This document shows positions 47,244 through 57,271 of a stretch of DNA of 64,000 nt, in pieces (the stretch's first letter is position 1; the number at the start of each line of letters is the position of its first letter). The notes below the pieces were generated by a model, which worked only from the letters and a program-made list of their open reading frames with translations, made no database searches and was not told the DNA's origin. The stretch spans positions 10,712,001 through 10,776,000 of the forward strand of contig NC_134152.1 in assembly GCF_033958435.1 (NCBI RefSeq), given 5' to 3'. The translations under genes were made by a program, and so were the position numbers. The DNA comes from Carettochelys insculpta (taxonomy: Eukaryota > Chordata > Testudines > Carettochelyidae).

Positions 47244-47623
47244 GGCTACATCTACACTAGGCCATTACATCGAAGTAGCCTATTTCAAAGTAGCAATATC
47301 GAAATAGGCTACTTCGACACGTATCATCCACACATCCTCTAGGGCTGCTGCCATCAATGTTCAACGATGAAGTAGCGACAGGGAAGGTCGAAAGGAGCCA
47401 TCCCAGAAGGCAACACGGAGCATCCACACACACAAGCACTCCCCGTACACATAAAGGGCCAGGAAAGCTGGCAGACAGGGTCACAGGCTGGACTAGCTCT
47501 TCTGGGGCAACAGCAAGCCACTCCTTTAAAGGCCGCGTCCCAGACACACCGGTATGCACAGCACAAGGTCTGCAGAGCACTAGCCACACTCTCACAGACC
47601 GACGCACAGCAGCCATGGGCCGC

Positions 47624-47647
47624 CAGCAGCAGCAGCAGCAGCAGCAG
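47624..47647 (+). repeat. (CAG)8 microsatellite in transposase exon
   Basis: Eight uninterrupted CAG triplets directly after the MGR start of the transposase, encoding polyglutamine in the family's reading frame. The family B MITE copy at 62004 has an interrupted CAG-rich stretch in the corresponding place. Confidence 0.85.
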
Positions 47648-49074
47648 CACCTGGAAGCCTTCCAGGTACACACCCAGGGAGCAAGCGCCCAGCTAGGTGC
47701 TGCACAGGAGGCCACCCAGCAGCTCCTGGCAGGGGAATCCTCCCAGGGGGCAGGTGGGGATGCCCCTGACCACAGGGCTCCCCTCTTTCTCCCCTGCCGG
47801 GTGCTCTGCCAAATCTGCAGCTACCCCACCAGCTCCGAGTGGTGGGAGCAGCTGGTCATGGGGGAGTGGGATGATGACCAGTGTCTGTGGAACTTCCACA
47901 TGTGCCGGCAGACCTCCCTGGAGCTCTGCCAGTGGCTCACCCCTGCACTGAGGCACCAGGACACACAGATGCAGTGCGCCCTCCCCCTCGAGAAGAGGGT
48001 CGTAGTAGCCGTCTGGAAGCTGGCCACACCAGACAGCTACCGCTCCATGGGACACCAGTTTGGAGTGGGAAAGGTCACGGTCAGGGCCCTCCTCATGGAG
48101 GTAAGGAGGCCTGGGCACACACCCACTGAGGGATGACGGGGCCATGGAGGGAGCCAGGTGTGGGGCTGGGGAGGGAGGGGTGCCGGGGAAGGAAGTGGCT
48201 GGGTGGGGAGGTACATGGGGAGGTGCCTGGGAGGGGGGCCTGGGGCATCCTGTACACCCTCATGGGTGCTTGTGTTCCCTTCCCACAGGTGGTCCGTGCG
48301 CTCATTGCCATGCTGCTCCAGGGGGTCGTCCAACTCAGGGACCTGGACGCAGCCATCGCTGGATTTGCTACCATGGGGTTCCCGAGCTGCTTCAGGGGCC
48401 TGGATGGGCCCCACATCCCCATTCGTGCCCCAGACCACAGTGGGGGAAGATACATCAACCACAGGGGCTACCACTCCATTGTCCTGCAGGATGTCTACGT
48501 AGGCTGGCCCGGCTGTGCACGATGCCTGGGTCTTCCAGAACTTGGGCCTGTGCCGCCAGCTGGAGGCAGGGACCGAGATCCCTCTGGGGGACACCACCAT
48601 GCCCCTCTGCCTCATGGCAGAAGCGGCCTACCCCTTTCAGCCCTAGCTCACATGCCCATACACTGGCCTCCTCACTGCCCGCCAGGAACTAGTTCAACGC
48701 CTAACTGAACCTGGCAGGTGGTGGACAGTGCCTTTGGCCGCCTGAACGGCCGCTGATGGTGCTTCCTTACTCACTCGGACATCGGCCTTCAGAACATCTC
48801 CCAGGTTGTGGGCGCACGCGGCACTCTCCACAACGTTGAGGAGAGCAAGGGGGAGGCCTTCGTCCTGGGGCGGGCAGTTGATGCTGGCAAGGGCTTCCCC
48901 CAGGCAGATGCTTCACCCAGTCACCAGACCCACCACGAGGAGATACAGGTCCACGAGGCCCTCCAGGCCCATTTTGATCAAGGAGACCTGCCACACACCG
49001 CCCACACTACCCGCACACCACCCCCTCTGCCCGCACACCATCCCCCCAACAAGCACATCTCAGGTTCTTTGGAA

Positions 49075-49080
49075 AATAAA
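49075..49080 (+). promoter_or_regulatory. poly(A) signal of the transposase gene
   Basis: AATAAA in GGAAAATAAAACTGTGG, just ahead of the stop region of the transposase reading frame, as expected for the 3' end of this gene. Confidence 0.55.
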
Positions 49081-49299
49081 ACTGTGGATTATTGAAACTG
49101 GTAACTGTGTTATGTTCACAACAAAAACTGGAACCAGTATACAAAGGAGGACAACTATATACAAGGGGAACAATTATACACAAGTGGGGGCAACTATATA
49201 CAAATGGGGGACCAGCGGATGGCTCGGCCGTCGGCTCATCAATCTGGGGTGGGTGTAGAGGGGTGCGACTCCTGTTGGGTACGAGTCATAGCCCCTCCC

Positions 49300-50660
49300 C
49301 ACTTGTCCTCGGTCCCCAGTGTGGCTGGTTGGGGGCTGGGAGGACCAGCAGGTACAGCCAAGATGCCTCCACTGGCTGGTCTTCAGCCCCAGGGGGCTCC
49401 AGTCCTGGGGGGCTGGCAGGCAACACAGCAGGGGGCAAGGCAGGTGGGGTGGCAGGGGAGGCATCAGGTGGAGCAGTGGGGAGAGTAGTGGCAGGGGCAG
49501 GAGACGGGTGACAGCCTCCTGGATCAACCTGGCTGTGTCCTGGAATATGCCCATGAGCTCCTGCCATGCCACCCAGCGCTGGGTGGCCTCCTCCCAGTCG
49601 AAGTGGAGTCTCTCCTTGGCCACCTCTGCCTGCTGCCAGAGAGCTGCCAGGAGCTGGGGGTCCACATGGACCATCCCCTGGATCCAGCAGTGATGTGCCT
49701 GTCCTGCTGGCCTTAGAGCTGTCCCCAGGCGCTGGTGGTGGCTGACCTCTGATGGGCTCTGGGGTACCACGGAAGGTGCCTGGCTGCCTAGGACCTCGGA
49801 TGGTGCAGCTGCGGAGAGGGAGAGGAAGGCTGCTAGTACTGTGCCCTGGCCCATGGCCCATTCCCCCCACCCAGGTGTTGGGTCTCTGTCCCTGTTGGTG
49901 GGTGTGGTGTTCCTGTTGGGTGTCCCCATTGCACATCCCCCCACCCCTGGGGTTAGGGCACAATGCTGTCCATGAGCGTGGGTGCTGACGGACACTGATG
50001 GCCATGCTGCCAGCCTGAGACTGTGCTGTGGCTGGGCAGTTGCAGGTCAGGGTCCAGTGGGGGTGTGTGGGGCTCCCTGTTATGTCCAGTGCCCCCACCC
50101 TGCAGCCCAGGGGTGTTGTGCCCTGTGGAGTATGTACCTGACCATACACTGACACGGTCAGGGGAACCCTGGTGGACAGATGCCCACCTGATGCTCTGGG
50201 AGAGGAGGTCAATGAGGAGCTCCTCCTGCTTGCTGCTGGACCCCTCCTCCATCATGCTGAGCGGGGCTCCTCAGGTGGGCCCCAGGGTGTGGGGCTGGCC
50301 TCCGGGCTGGACTCCAGCTCTGAAGCCTGCTGGGGCTCAGCAGCGGTGGGGTTCGGGGGAGAGGGTGTCCCAGGATGGCCCTGAGCTCCCTGTAACAGGG
50401 GCAAGTGGTAGGGGCAGCCCCAGAATGGCTGGATGAGTGCCAGACCCAGGCATAACCCTGCCACAACCCCTTCACCTTGCTCCAGATGCGATCTGGAGTG
50501 CAGGCAGGGTGACCCCCAGTGGCCAGGCCCGCTGCCAGTTGGGTGAACACTTCCGCGTTCTGCTGCTTCCCCCACCCCCAATCACATAGAGCACCTCCTC
50601 CTCAACCCAAAGCCCCAGCAGGTTGCGGAGCTCAGCCTCTGACCAGGAGGGACCCTATCT
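49300..50660 (-). pseudogene. Harbinger Myb/SANT-like DNA-binding protein gene
   Basis: Minus-strand partner gene converging on the transposase. From about 50655 it reads SEAELRNLLGLWVEEEVLYV, then after a frame slip near 50570 AEVFTQLAAGLATGGHPACT and PDRIWSKVKGLWQGYAW, ending with SGAAPTTCPCYRELRAILG. This is one Myb/SANT-like domain of about 90 residues, as at 26.2 kb. A Ser/Pro/acidic linker follows, then an intron-like gap around 50180-49820. The second exon (within 49995-49174) carries DPQLLAALWQQAEVAKERLH and WVAWQELMGIFQDTARLIQEA, amphipathic helices likely to form a coiled coil for pairing. The start codon side is lost with the truncated right end. Not functional as it stands. The long plus-strand frames here are shadows. 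Confidence 0.75.
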
Positions 50661-50726
50661 TTTTGTCCCCCTGCCCCTTTTGTTTCAAGCTGCTGGGCTG
50701 TTTTCAAGATAAACTTTCCTTTAAAA

Positions 50727-50920
50727 ACAAAAAGCAGTCAAGTGTCACTTTAAAGACTAGCAAAATAATTTATTAGGTGAGCTTTTGTGGGACAGACCCA
50801 TAGAAACTGGGGTCTGTCCCACGGAAGCTCACCTAATAAATTATTTTGCTAGTCTTTAAAGTGCTACTTGACTGCTTTTTGTTTTGATAGTGTATAGACT
50901 AGCACGGCTCCCTCTGTTAT
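50727..50920. mobile_element. Penelope-derived foldback hairpin with perfect 12 bp TSD
   Basis: Arms of about 80 bp face each other across an 11 bp loop (ATAGAAACTGG): the left arm begins ACAAAAAGCAGTCAAGTG, the right ends CTTGACTGCTTTTTGTT and is followed by the GACTAGCACGGCTCCCTC end. TTTCCTTTAAAA occurs at 50715-50726 and again at 50921-50932, a perfect target duplication that fixes the borders. The arms match the ends of the Penelope-like element. It has no coding capacity. Confidence 0.9.
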
Positions 50921-50932
50921 TTTCCTTTAAAA

Positions 50933-51786
50933 GAACAAGACCCTGGTCCTGTAAGCTTGTTCCCCGAGTGGGTGTCTGTCCCCACTGCAAAATACCACAG
51001 AAGTCATAAAGGGTTTTGCAGGTGTGCTTCCGGGTGGAGCAGCCTCTCTAGCCACCAGCCTTGCATGTAGTCATCTCCCAGGAGTAAGAAATACATGGCC
51101 CATACACCTCCCCTAGGAACACACTCTCCTGTCTCCTCTCTCCATTTTAAAGAGGATGAATCCCTTATTTGACATCCCCTAATGCAAGTGGTTTCATTTG
51201 TTATAGGTCAGCTGCTGTGCTGATCACAAAGGGTGGAGAACATCAAGTTATGGTGTCCTATTGAAAAAGATCAGCTGAACTAACTGAAGCTGAGCAACCC
51301 CTGGTTGCAATTTGTAATGATAAATAAAACATGGAATGTAATCATCTCCATTCAAGGAAATCTAAACACAGATTTGGTCATCCTTCTTTATCAGATTGGC
51401 TAAAGAGTAAATCATTAATAATGATTACAGAAGCTTGGCTGTATAAATACGAGGTACCTTAATGCATTCCTAACCATATCCTTTTTAGTAACAGGGAACA
51501 CCATAGTGTGGGCAAAGGTCATGTGGCTTTAGAACTGGTTGGGAACTTCTGGACCCAGCAGCATTCCCCGTTTGATCTGAGTGAGCATTTGTTTGTTTCT
51601 TTGTTGGAACTGTTACCAAAAATTAACTGAAAGGATTAAGTCTCATTCTTATCTCAGTTACCATGGTTTAACTTCACTGACTTCAGTGGAGCTACTTCTG
51701 ATTAACACACACTGGCACAGGATCAGAATCAGGCTTATTAATTTGATGGTTGAGCCATACCTCAATTACAAGTCAACCATTGATTA
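50933..51786. other. no recognised feature
   Basis: Unique-looking sequence between the Penelope hairpin and the CR1. No coding frame or repeat is evident. Confidence 0.5.
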
Positions 51787-53079
51787 CCCAACAACCCAGG
51801 AAATTACAGGCCAGTCAGCTTAACTTCTGTGCCAGGAAAGGTAATGGAGCAGGTAGTTAAGGAGGTCATCTGCAAGCACTTGGAAGGTAGTAAAGTGATA
51901 GGGAACAGCCAGCATGGTTTTGTAAAAAACAAATCATGTCAAACCTACCTGATAGCTTTTTTTGACATGATAACAAGACTCGTAGATAAGGGAGAAGCAG
52001 TGGATGTGGTATACCTAGACTTTAGTAAAGCATTTGATACGGTCTCGCATAATATTCTTATCGACAAACTAGGCAAGTCCAACTTAAATGGGGCTGCAAT
52101 GAGGTGGGTGCATAACTGGCTGGCTAATCGTACCCAGAGAGTAGTTGTTAATGGTACTCAATCCTGCTGGAAAAGCATAACAAGTGGGGTTCCGCAGGGG
52201 TCTGTTTTGGGACCAGTTCTGTTCAATATCTTCATTAATGATTTGGATATTGGCATAGAAAGTACGCTTATTAAGTTTGCAGATGATACCAAGCTGGGAG
52301 GGGTTGCAACTACCTTGGAGGATAGGGTCATAATTCAGAATGGTCTAGATAAATTGGAGAAATGGTCTGAAGTAAACAGGATGAAGTTTAATAAAGATAA
52401 ATGTAAGGTGCTGCACTTAGGAAGGAATAATCTGTTTCACACATACGGAATGGGAAAAGGCTGTCTAGGAAGGAGTACAGCAGAAAGGGATCTAGGGGTT
52501 CTAGTAGATCACAGGTTAAATATGAGTCAACAGTGTGATGCTGTTGCAAAAAAAGCAAACATGATTCTGGGATGCATTAGCAGGTGTGTTGTGAACAAGA
52601 CACGAGAAATCATTCTTCTGCTCTACTCTGCGCTGGTTAGGCCTCAGCTGGAATATTGTGTCCAGTGCTGGGCACCCCAATTCAAAAAAGATGTGGAGAA
52701 ATTAGAGAAGGTCCAGAGAAGAGCAACTAGAATGATAAAAGGTCTGGAGAACATGACTTATGAAGAAAGGCTGAAAGAATTGGGCTTGTTTAGCTTGGAA
52801 AAGAGAAGATTGAGGGTGGACATGATAGCGGTTTTCAGATATCTTAAAGGGTATCATAAGGAGGAGGGAGAAAACTTGTTCTTCTTGGCCTCTGAGGAGA
52901 GAACAAGAGGCAATGGACTTAAGCTGCAGCAAGGGAAGTTTAGGTTGGACATTAGGAAAAAGCTCCTAACTGTCAGGGTGGTCAAGTACTGGAATAAGTT
53001 GCCAAGGGAGATTGTGGATTCTCCCTCGCTGGAGATATTTAAGAACAGATTAGATAGATGTCTATCAGGGATGGTGTAG
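51787..53079 (+). CDS. CR1 ORF2 reverse transcriptase, C-terminal ~430 residues, open
   Basis: One uninterrupted frame from the truncation point to the stop at 53077-53079. The frame tracked from GTG 51829 is 416 residues; upstream residues back to 51787 are also open, and there is no true start because the element is truncated. Numbered from 51829: motif [12 protein letters not shown] at 60-70, motif B SGVPQGSVLGP at 119-129, motif C FADD at 150-153. Next come NKDKCKVLHLG, RDLGVLVDHRLNMSQQC and RPQLEYCVQCWAPQF, then RATRMIKGLENMTYEERLKEL and the conserved WNKLPREIVDSPSLEIFKNRL end. The catalytic Asp pair and the motif A Asp are present. The apurinic endonuclease and ORF1 are absent. It is not expected to be expressed, but the lack of damage makes it the youngest LINE in the window. 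Confidence 0.93.
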   Translation, partial: PNNPGNYRPVSLTSVPGKVMEQVVKEVICKHLEGSKVIGNSQHGFVKNKSCQTYLIAFFDMITRLVDKGEAVDVVYLDFSKAFDTVSHNILIDKLGKSNLNGAAMRWVHNWLANRTQRVVVNGTQSCWKSITSGVPQGSVLGPVLFNIFINDLDIGIESTLIKFADDTKLGGVATTLEDRVIIQNGLDKLEKWSEVNRMKFNKDKCKVLHLGRNNLFHTYGMGKGCLGRSTAERDLGVLVDHRLNMSQQCDAVAKKANMILGCISRCVVNKTREIILLLYSALVRPQLEYCVQCWAPQFKKDVEKLEKVQRRATRMIKGLENMTYEERLKELGLFSLEKRRLRVDMIAVFRYLKGYHKEEGENLFFLASEERTRGNGLKLQQGKFRLDIRKKLLTVRVVKYWNKLPREIVDSPSLEIFKNRLDRCLSGMV

Positions 53080-53174
53080 ATAGTGGTCGGTCCTACCGTC
53101 AGGGCAGGGGCCTGGACTCGATGGCCTCTCGAGGCCCCTTCCGGTCCTAGTGTTCTATGATTCTATGATTCTAA
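51787..53174 (+). mobile_element. CR1 LINE, 5'-truncated, best preserved copy
   Basis: It begins within the ORF2 frame at [14 protein letters not shown] and ends with GGCCCCTTCCGGTCCTAGTG followed by TTCTATGATTCTATGATTCT, the classic CR1 3' tail. No flanking target duplication is obvious. The 3' untranslated part after the stop is only about 95 bp, usual for CR1. Confidence 0.95.
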
Positions 53175-53437
53175 TACCTCCATCCTCTTGGTAAGATGAA
53201 ATTCTCCCAGTGGCTCTCTAACAGCCAAACCTGCCCACAAAGAGTAGAGTGAAACTTGCATGGGGGATTGGTGATTTTGCTGGAGGATCCTTTTCACATT
53301 ATTGTGTAGCTTTCAAAGGAAATAAAACTAGAAAAGTCTAAGAATTAAACTTTAAAATCACCTTTTCAGAATATCTTAGTGTACCAGAATTACAGTATAC
53401 TAAAGGATGAAATCTGCATATAAATAATTGTCTCTGA

Positions 53438-53868
53438 GACTGTATCTAAACTAGCAAGTTTTTTGGAAAAAGCACAGCCTTTTTCAAATGAAAAAAATTG
53501 TGGAGCACCTACACACAATGCACTCTTTCAATCTTAAATTAAAAGAACGTGGCCTTTTTATGGTGGCCCTCTTCTGCTCCCAGATGAGGAAAAGAGACTT
53601 TTTCTGAAAGAGTCTTAAAAATGATAGTGTGTAGATGCTCCCAGGCCCTTCTATCAAAAGAGCTGTCCTCATGGTGCTGGATTTTTCAATCCCTGGTCCA
53701 TTCTTTTGAACAAGCAGGGGCTGTGTAGATTCTCACCATTGAAAGAGCAGGTTAATTTTTCAATCCACTTTTTTTCCTGTATGGATGTGATCTTTTGACA
53801 GAAGCATTTTTGGAAGATCTCATCTGCAAGAACTTCTTTCGAATGATCTCTGTAGTGTAGACATAGCA
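53438..53868. mobile_element. Harbinger-type MITE (family I), second copy
   Basis: GACTGTATCTAAACTAGCAA on the left and GTAGTGTAGACATAGC on the right. The order CTTCTATCAAAAGAGCTGTC, CTGGATTTTTCAATCCCTGG, TTGAAAGAGCAG, GGAAGATCTCATCTGC parallels 18640-18843. Ends are more mutated than in the first copy. Confidence 0.75.
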
Positions 53869-54657
53869 TGAGGGTTTGAGAAGAGAGGAAGGATAGTATA
53901 GCGATAAGGGTGCAAGTCCAGGAGCTGAGAGGCTTTCAGTCAAATACCTTCTTTGCCCGAGCCCTGAGTAAGCCACTTAGATGGGGAACCAAGGCAAAGA
54001 AAAGCTATTAAAGGTGAACACCAGCACAGGGAGGCTGTGAGGATATGTTATTAAAAATCGTGTGGTACTCAAATATGTATCTAATGGGGGCTGCCTGTGC
54101 TGAGAAAGATAACAAGCAAACATGAGCTCACACCACTACTTCCAGTCAAGCAGGAGTCAGAAAACTTCTATGATCACAGCTAGCCCCGGGCTGCCACGCT
54201 TGTGTGGCTTATTAAGCCTGGGGGAAGGCCCCTACATTACAGCAGGCTTGCTAAGAGGTATAGCTAAAGGGTTATACTCCATTCCTCAGGGCCAGATTAC
54301 AGGACACATGTTGCTCAAGGAATGTTTGGAGTGTTTTATGTGGTCAGCTAGGTATTTATCTTCATCTCAAGGAGGTGACCCTGAGACACGACATTTGACA
54401 GAACCATATAACTACAAGACATAGACAGATGCATAGTCTCCTTGCACAGAGGAGGAAGATTCTGGCAAAAAAATTGAAAAGAGGACTTCAGCTAGTGATT
54501 GTTTGTTTCATTGTTTGTGTGCTCAACTTGAGACACTGTCAAAGCACTGGCTTTTCTGTCAGAGGAAAGCTGCTACCCCAACTCTCTGCAAACATTGCCT
54601 CTTTCTGGCATCTCAAATCACCAGTCGCTGTTGATAATCTCAGCATTTAACCGGAAG
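53869..54657. other. no recognised feature
   Basis: Unique-looking sequence. Open frames at 54122-54424 and 54429-54650 have no motif or support. Confidence 0.5.
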
Positions 54658-55098
54658 GGCTACATCTACATAGCAGCATTATTCCCGAATAAGCTATCCT
54701 AGAAGAGCTCTCAGCTATTTCAAAATAGAGCCATTGGATTACGGTTGATTTCAAAACAAGTTCTATTCCCTGTCTACACAGCCCCTATTTTGCAATACCT
54801 ATTTTGACATGCATCTGACAAAGTGGGCCTTTGCTTATGAAACCTTATGCTCCAGAGAATGTTAGTCTGTAAGGTGCCACAGGATTTCTTGTAGTTTTGT
54901 GGATACAGACTAACATGGCTACCCCTCTGCTACTTTGAAATAGGTACTGTCCCTCATGCAATGAGGTTTACCAGTTTCAAAGTAAGGCACCCGCTATTTA
55001 GAGATTTCAAAATAGTGATTGTATTGTGTAGATGCTCACATAGTTCTTTCAAAATAGCAGCTGCCATTTCAAAATAATTTTGCTGTGTAGACAAGACT
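54658..55098. mobile_element. AT-rich MITE (family M), carrying a Penelope fragment
   Basis: GGCTACATCTACATAGCAGC on the left and TGCTGTGTAGACAAGACTGC on the right are inverted. The interior has TATTTCAAAATAG palindromes and TCTATTCCCTGTCTACACAG, shared with 44030-44100. A Penelope-type end (54811-54933) breaks it. Confidence 0.75.
54811..54933. mobile_element. Penelope-type terminal fragment in MITE
   Basis: CATCTGACAAAGTGGGCCTT, AGTCTGTAAGGTGCCACAGG and CAGACTAACATGGCTACCCC form a Penelope-type end of another subfamily. MITE sequence lies on both sides (TATTTTGACATG before, TTTGAAATAGG after), so it inserted into the MITE. Confidence 0.7.
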
Positions 55099-55506
55099 GC
55101 AGTAGGTTTCCATTTTGTTGTCTGTGACTTTGTGGGATCTGGCTTGCTATGAAACTATTTTAGCAGCAGCCAAGAATAGATATTGTTCCCATTATCTGAG
55201 TGGCTAGGAATTCGATTCCTCATAGATCCTCTCCTATGGGACAAATAAAATGTCCCGTTGACTTCACTGGCACTCTGACATTTGTATCTGCTCATTATCA
55301 GAATCAAATCTCTCTTTCTTTAACAAAATGTCCATTTTACATAAGGTGCCTGAGCAACCTCTCCCACTCCCTTTTCTAGGGCCCTTCTTAGGACCAGGTC
55401 CAAATCCAGTTCCTGGGAACAGGGATTACTTGTGTCCTACTCCCTAGGCAAACACCTCATCTGAAATGGGCACTTGCACCTACCCATCCTCACACCAGCA
55501 CGCTCA
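55099..55506. other. no recognised feature
   Basis: About 400 bp of unique-looking sequence; nothing to annotate. Confidence 0.5.
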
Positions 55507-55982
55507 GGCCACGTCCTTCAAAAGGGAGCCCAGCTTTCAAAAGCACCCTTCTTCCTGAAAAAAATTAGGGAGAAGGGTGCTTTCGAAAGCAGGCTTCCCT
55601 TTCGAAGGAACCCTATCTATATGGCTGTTTTGGCTTCCGAAAACAGCACTTCTGGGAATGGGGAATGGCCATCATTATGCAAATGAGGTGATGGATATGC
55701 AAATTGCATATTCGATGGGCCATTTTTGCATGTCCCTTTTGATGCGGGGGGCGCCAGCGTAGACATAGCCTCCATGGGCCCATTTTTCAAAAGAGCTGTC
55801 CTCATGGCTCTGGATTTTTTGATCCTAGGCCTGTTCTTTCAAAAGAGCGAGGGTTGTGTGGATGCTCTCTATCGAAAGAGCAAATCGATCTTTCAATCCA
55901 CTTTTTAGTGTGTGGATGAGCTCTTTTGAAAGATCTTCCAGAAGATCATATTTTGAAAGAGCACTGTAGTGTAGACGTGGCC
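55507..55982. mobile_element. chimeric MITE: partial palindrome joined to half of family I
   Basis: 55507-55769 has a palindromic core (AAAAGCACCCTTCTTCCTGA / AGGGAGAAGGGTGCTTTCGA), an ATGCAAATGAGGTGATGGAT block, and a full terminus GCGTAGACATAGCC. From 55770 the sequence changes to CATGGGCCCATTTTTCAAAA and follows the right half of family I up to GTAGTGTAGACGTGGCC at 55982. Either a MITE ended at 55769 next to a truncated family I copy, or the two recombined. Noncoding. Confidence 0.65.
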
Positions 55983-56127
55983 TGTGTGGGGCCAACTTAG
56001 TGGGAGGAGTAGGTAGCAGTGAGCTTACTTCTTTGTCTGCTAGTGAAAAAATTCTTCTATGAGCCACGCTAGTGGCTATGAAACTTTACACTGCTCCCTG
56101 TTGTGAGCAGTTCTTAAATGACACACA

Positions 56128-56331
56128 GCAAGCAGTCAGTAGCACCTTAGAGACTAACAAATCCATTAGGTCATGAGCTTTTGTGGGTCAGACCCACTTC
56201 TTCTGGTGATTGAATGTGTTTTACCCATGAAAGCTTATGGCCTAATAAACTTTTAAGTTTCTAAGGTGATACAGGACTACTTGCTATTTGTGAAGCCTAC
56301 AAACTAACATGGCTACTCCTCTAAGGATAAC
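56128..56331. mobile_element. Penelope-derived hairpin, diverged, with 9 bp TSD
   Basis: Left arm AAGCAGTCAGTAGCACCTTA, TAACAAATCCATTAGGTCAT and AGACCCACTTCTTC; right arm AAGCTTATGGCCTAATAAAC, TTCTAAGGTGATACAGGACT; then CAAACTAACATGGCTACTCC. TGACACACA flanks it at 56119-56127 and 56332-56340. The arms have drifted to about 70 to 80 percent by eye. Older than the hairpin at 50727. Confidence 0.8.
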
Positions 56332-56340
56332 TGACACACA

Positions 56341-57271
56341 TGAACCCACAGGCAATAGTATTATTGCAAGTGGCAATCTGATCACACAAGTATTAAAGTG
56401 ACTTAGAATAACAACCATATTATCTCAATCCACTGTGTATTTTTCTTTCAGCTTCACTGAATTCAGAACATGTATGTCTTTCTACTCTGCTAATGACTGT
56501 CTTTTACGCAAATACATTGAACTGGGTTCATAGCAGTCAATGGCTCAGTATCCCATCACCTCATATATATATTGTGCGACTGTCCCATGCTGAGAAAGAC
56601 ACAAGTCAGTTCCATGTGCAAGCTAACGTACCATGCTCCATTTTTAACTCATGTGTAATAGGTCCTCTTTTGGCAGCAGTCAGCTGCAGGAAATCCATCC
56701 TAATAAGTTGCCATAGAGAAAGCCAAATTAATGGCAAATTGATTTCATACATGTTCATGCCATTGCTTTCCAGAGCCTGGTAGACAGAGATTGTCTCGGG
56801 GAAAATTACACACATTTTCAGTTCATTCTAGACATGATCTGGAGTAATGGTCAATAGAGCCATTGTACGATTCCTTTCCCTCCACAGGATTATAGAATGT
56901 TGTAGTAAAGATTTCCATACAAAACACAGTGCTTAACAAATTTTATCTTATGCCTTTGTGACATCAGTCCTAGCCGACTAGAAAATGACAACCCTCATGC
57001 ATTATTAGCATTATTACTTTTTACCACAATAGCATCTAGAGGCCCCATCTACATTGTGCTAGACGCAGAATAGATATCTTAAAAAAGATGATTTCTGCTC
57101 CAAGATTTTACATTACAAGTGAAAAATGAGACAACAGATGGCACACCAAGCAAGAGTTAAAGTGTAGGAATAAAAAATACTAGCCAATGAAGTTTTATGG
57201 GAAATTAAGTTTTGTCAAAGAAACCTGATTTCATTTTTATATTAAGCTTGTATATTTTCCCTTAAACATGA
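56341..57271. other. no recognised feature
   Basis: AT-rich unique-looking DNA. Overlapping frames on both strands at 56493-56815 have no motif. Confidence 0.5.

Larger units (their letters stand above)
47615..49095 (+). pseudogene. Harbinger DDE transposase gene (HARBI1-like)
   Basis: ATG at 47615 opens MGR then eight Gln (CAG run 47624-47647), HLEAFQVHTQ, and later WWEQLVMGEWDDDQ, MCRQTSLELCQWLTPALR, EKRVVVAVWKLATPDSYRS and GHQFGVGKVTV. Donor GTAAGG at 48101 and acceptor CAG ending 48288 give a 188 bp intron. Exon 2 continues in frame: VVRALIAMLLQ, GFPSCFRGLDGPHIPI with the first Asp (48403-48405), and HSGGRYINHRGYHSIVLQ. About ten residues expected next are missing and the frame slips, after which HDAWVFQNLG (second Asp 48521-48523) is read. 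The third catalytic position reads VVDSAFGRL, with Asp (48724-48726) where the family has Glu. Two or more stops follow before the tail ending at 49095. Inactive. A longer upstream open frame from 47357 is leader sequence. Confidence 0.85.
47244..50700. mobile_element. two-gene Harbinger transposon, right end missing
   Basis: The left terminus GGCTACATCTACACTAGGCC at 47244 is preceded by ATT. Palindromes CTATTTC...GAAATAG and CTACTTCGA follow, then a DDE transposase gene (+) and a converging Myb/SANT-like gene (-). No right inverted terminus is found before or after the Penelope hairpin at 50727, so the element is truncated near 50700. The leader (about 47475-47560) shares GACAGGGTCACAGG, CAGCAAGCC, CTCC and CCCAGACACA blocks with family B MITEs, which identifies it as kin of their autonomous source. 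It differs in terminus type from the element at 25751-29653 (CTACATCTACAC against CTGTGGCCACAC), so the two are separate lineages. Confidence 0.8.

Noticed and set aside
49286..50212. 308-codon minus-strand frame
   Set aside because: It overlaps the Myb-like gene in a different frame from the one with the helical block; Pro/Ser/Gly-rich composition typical of a shadow.
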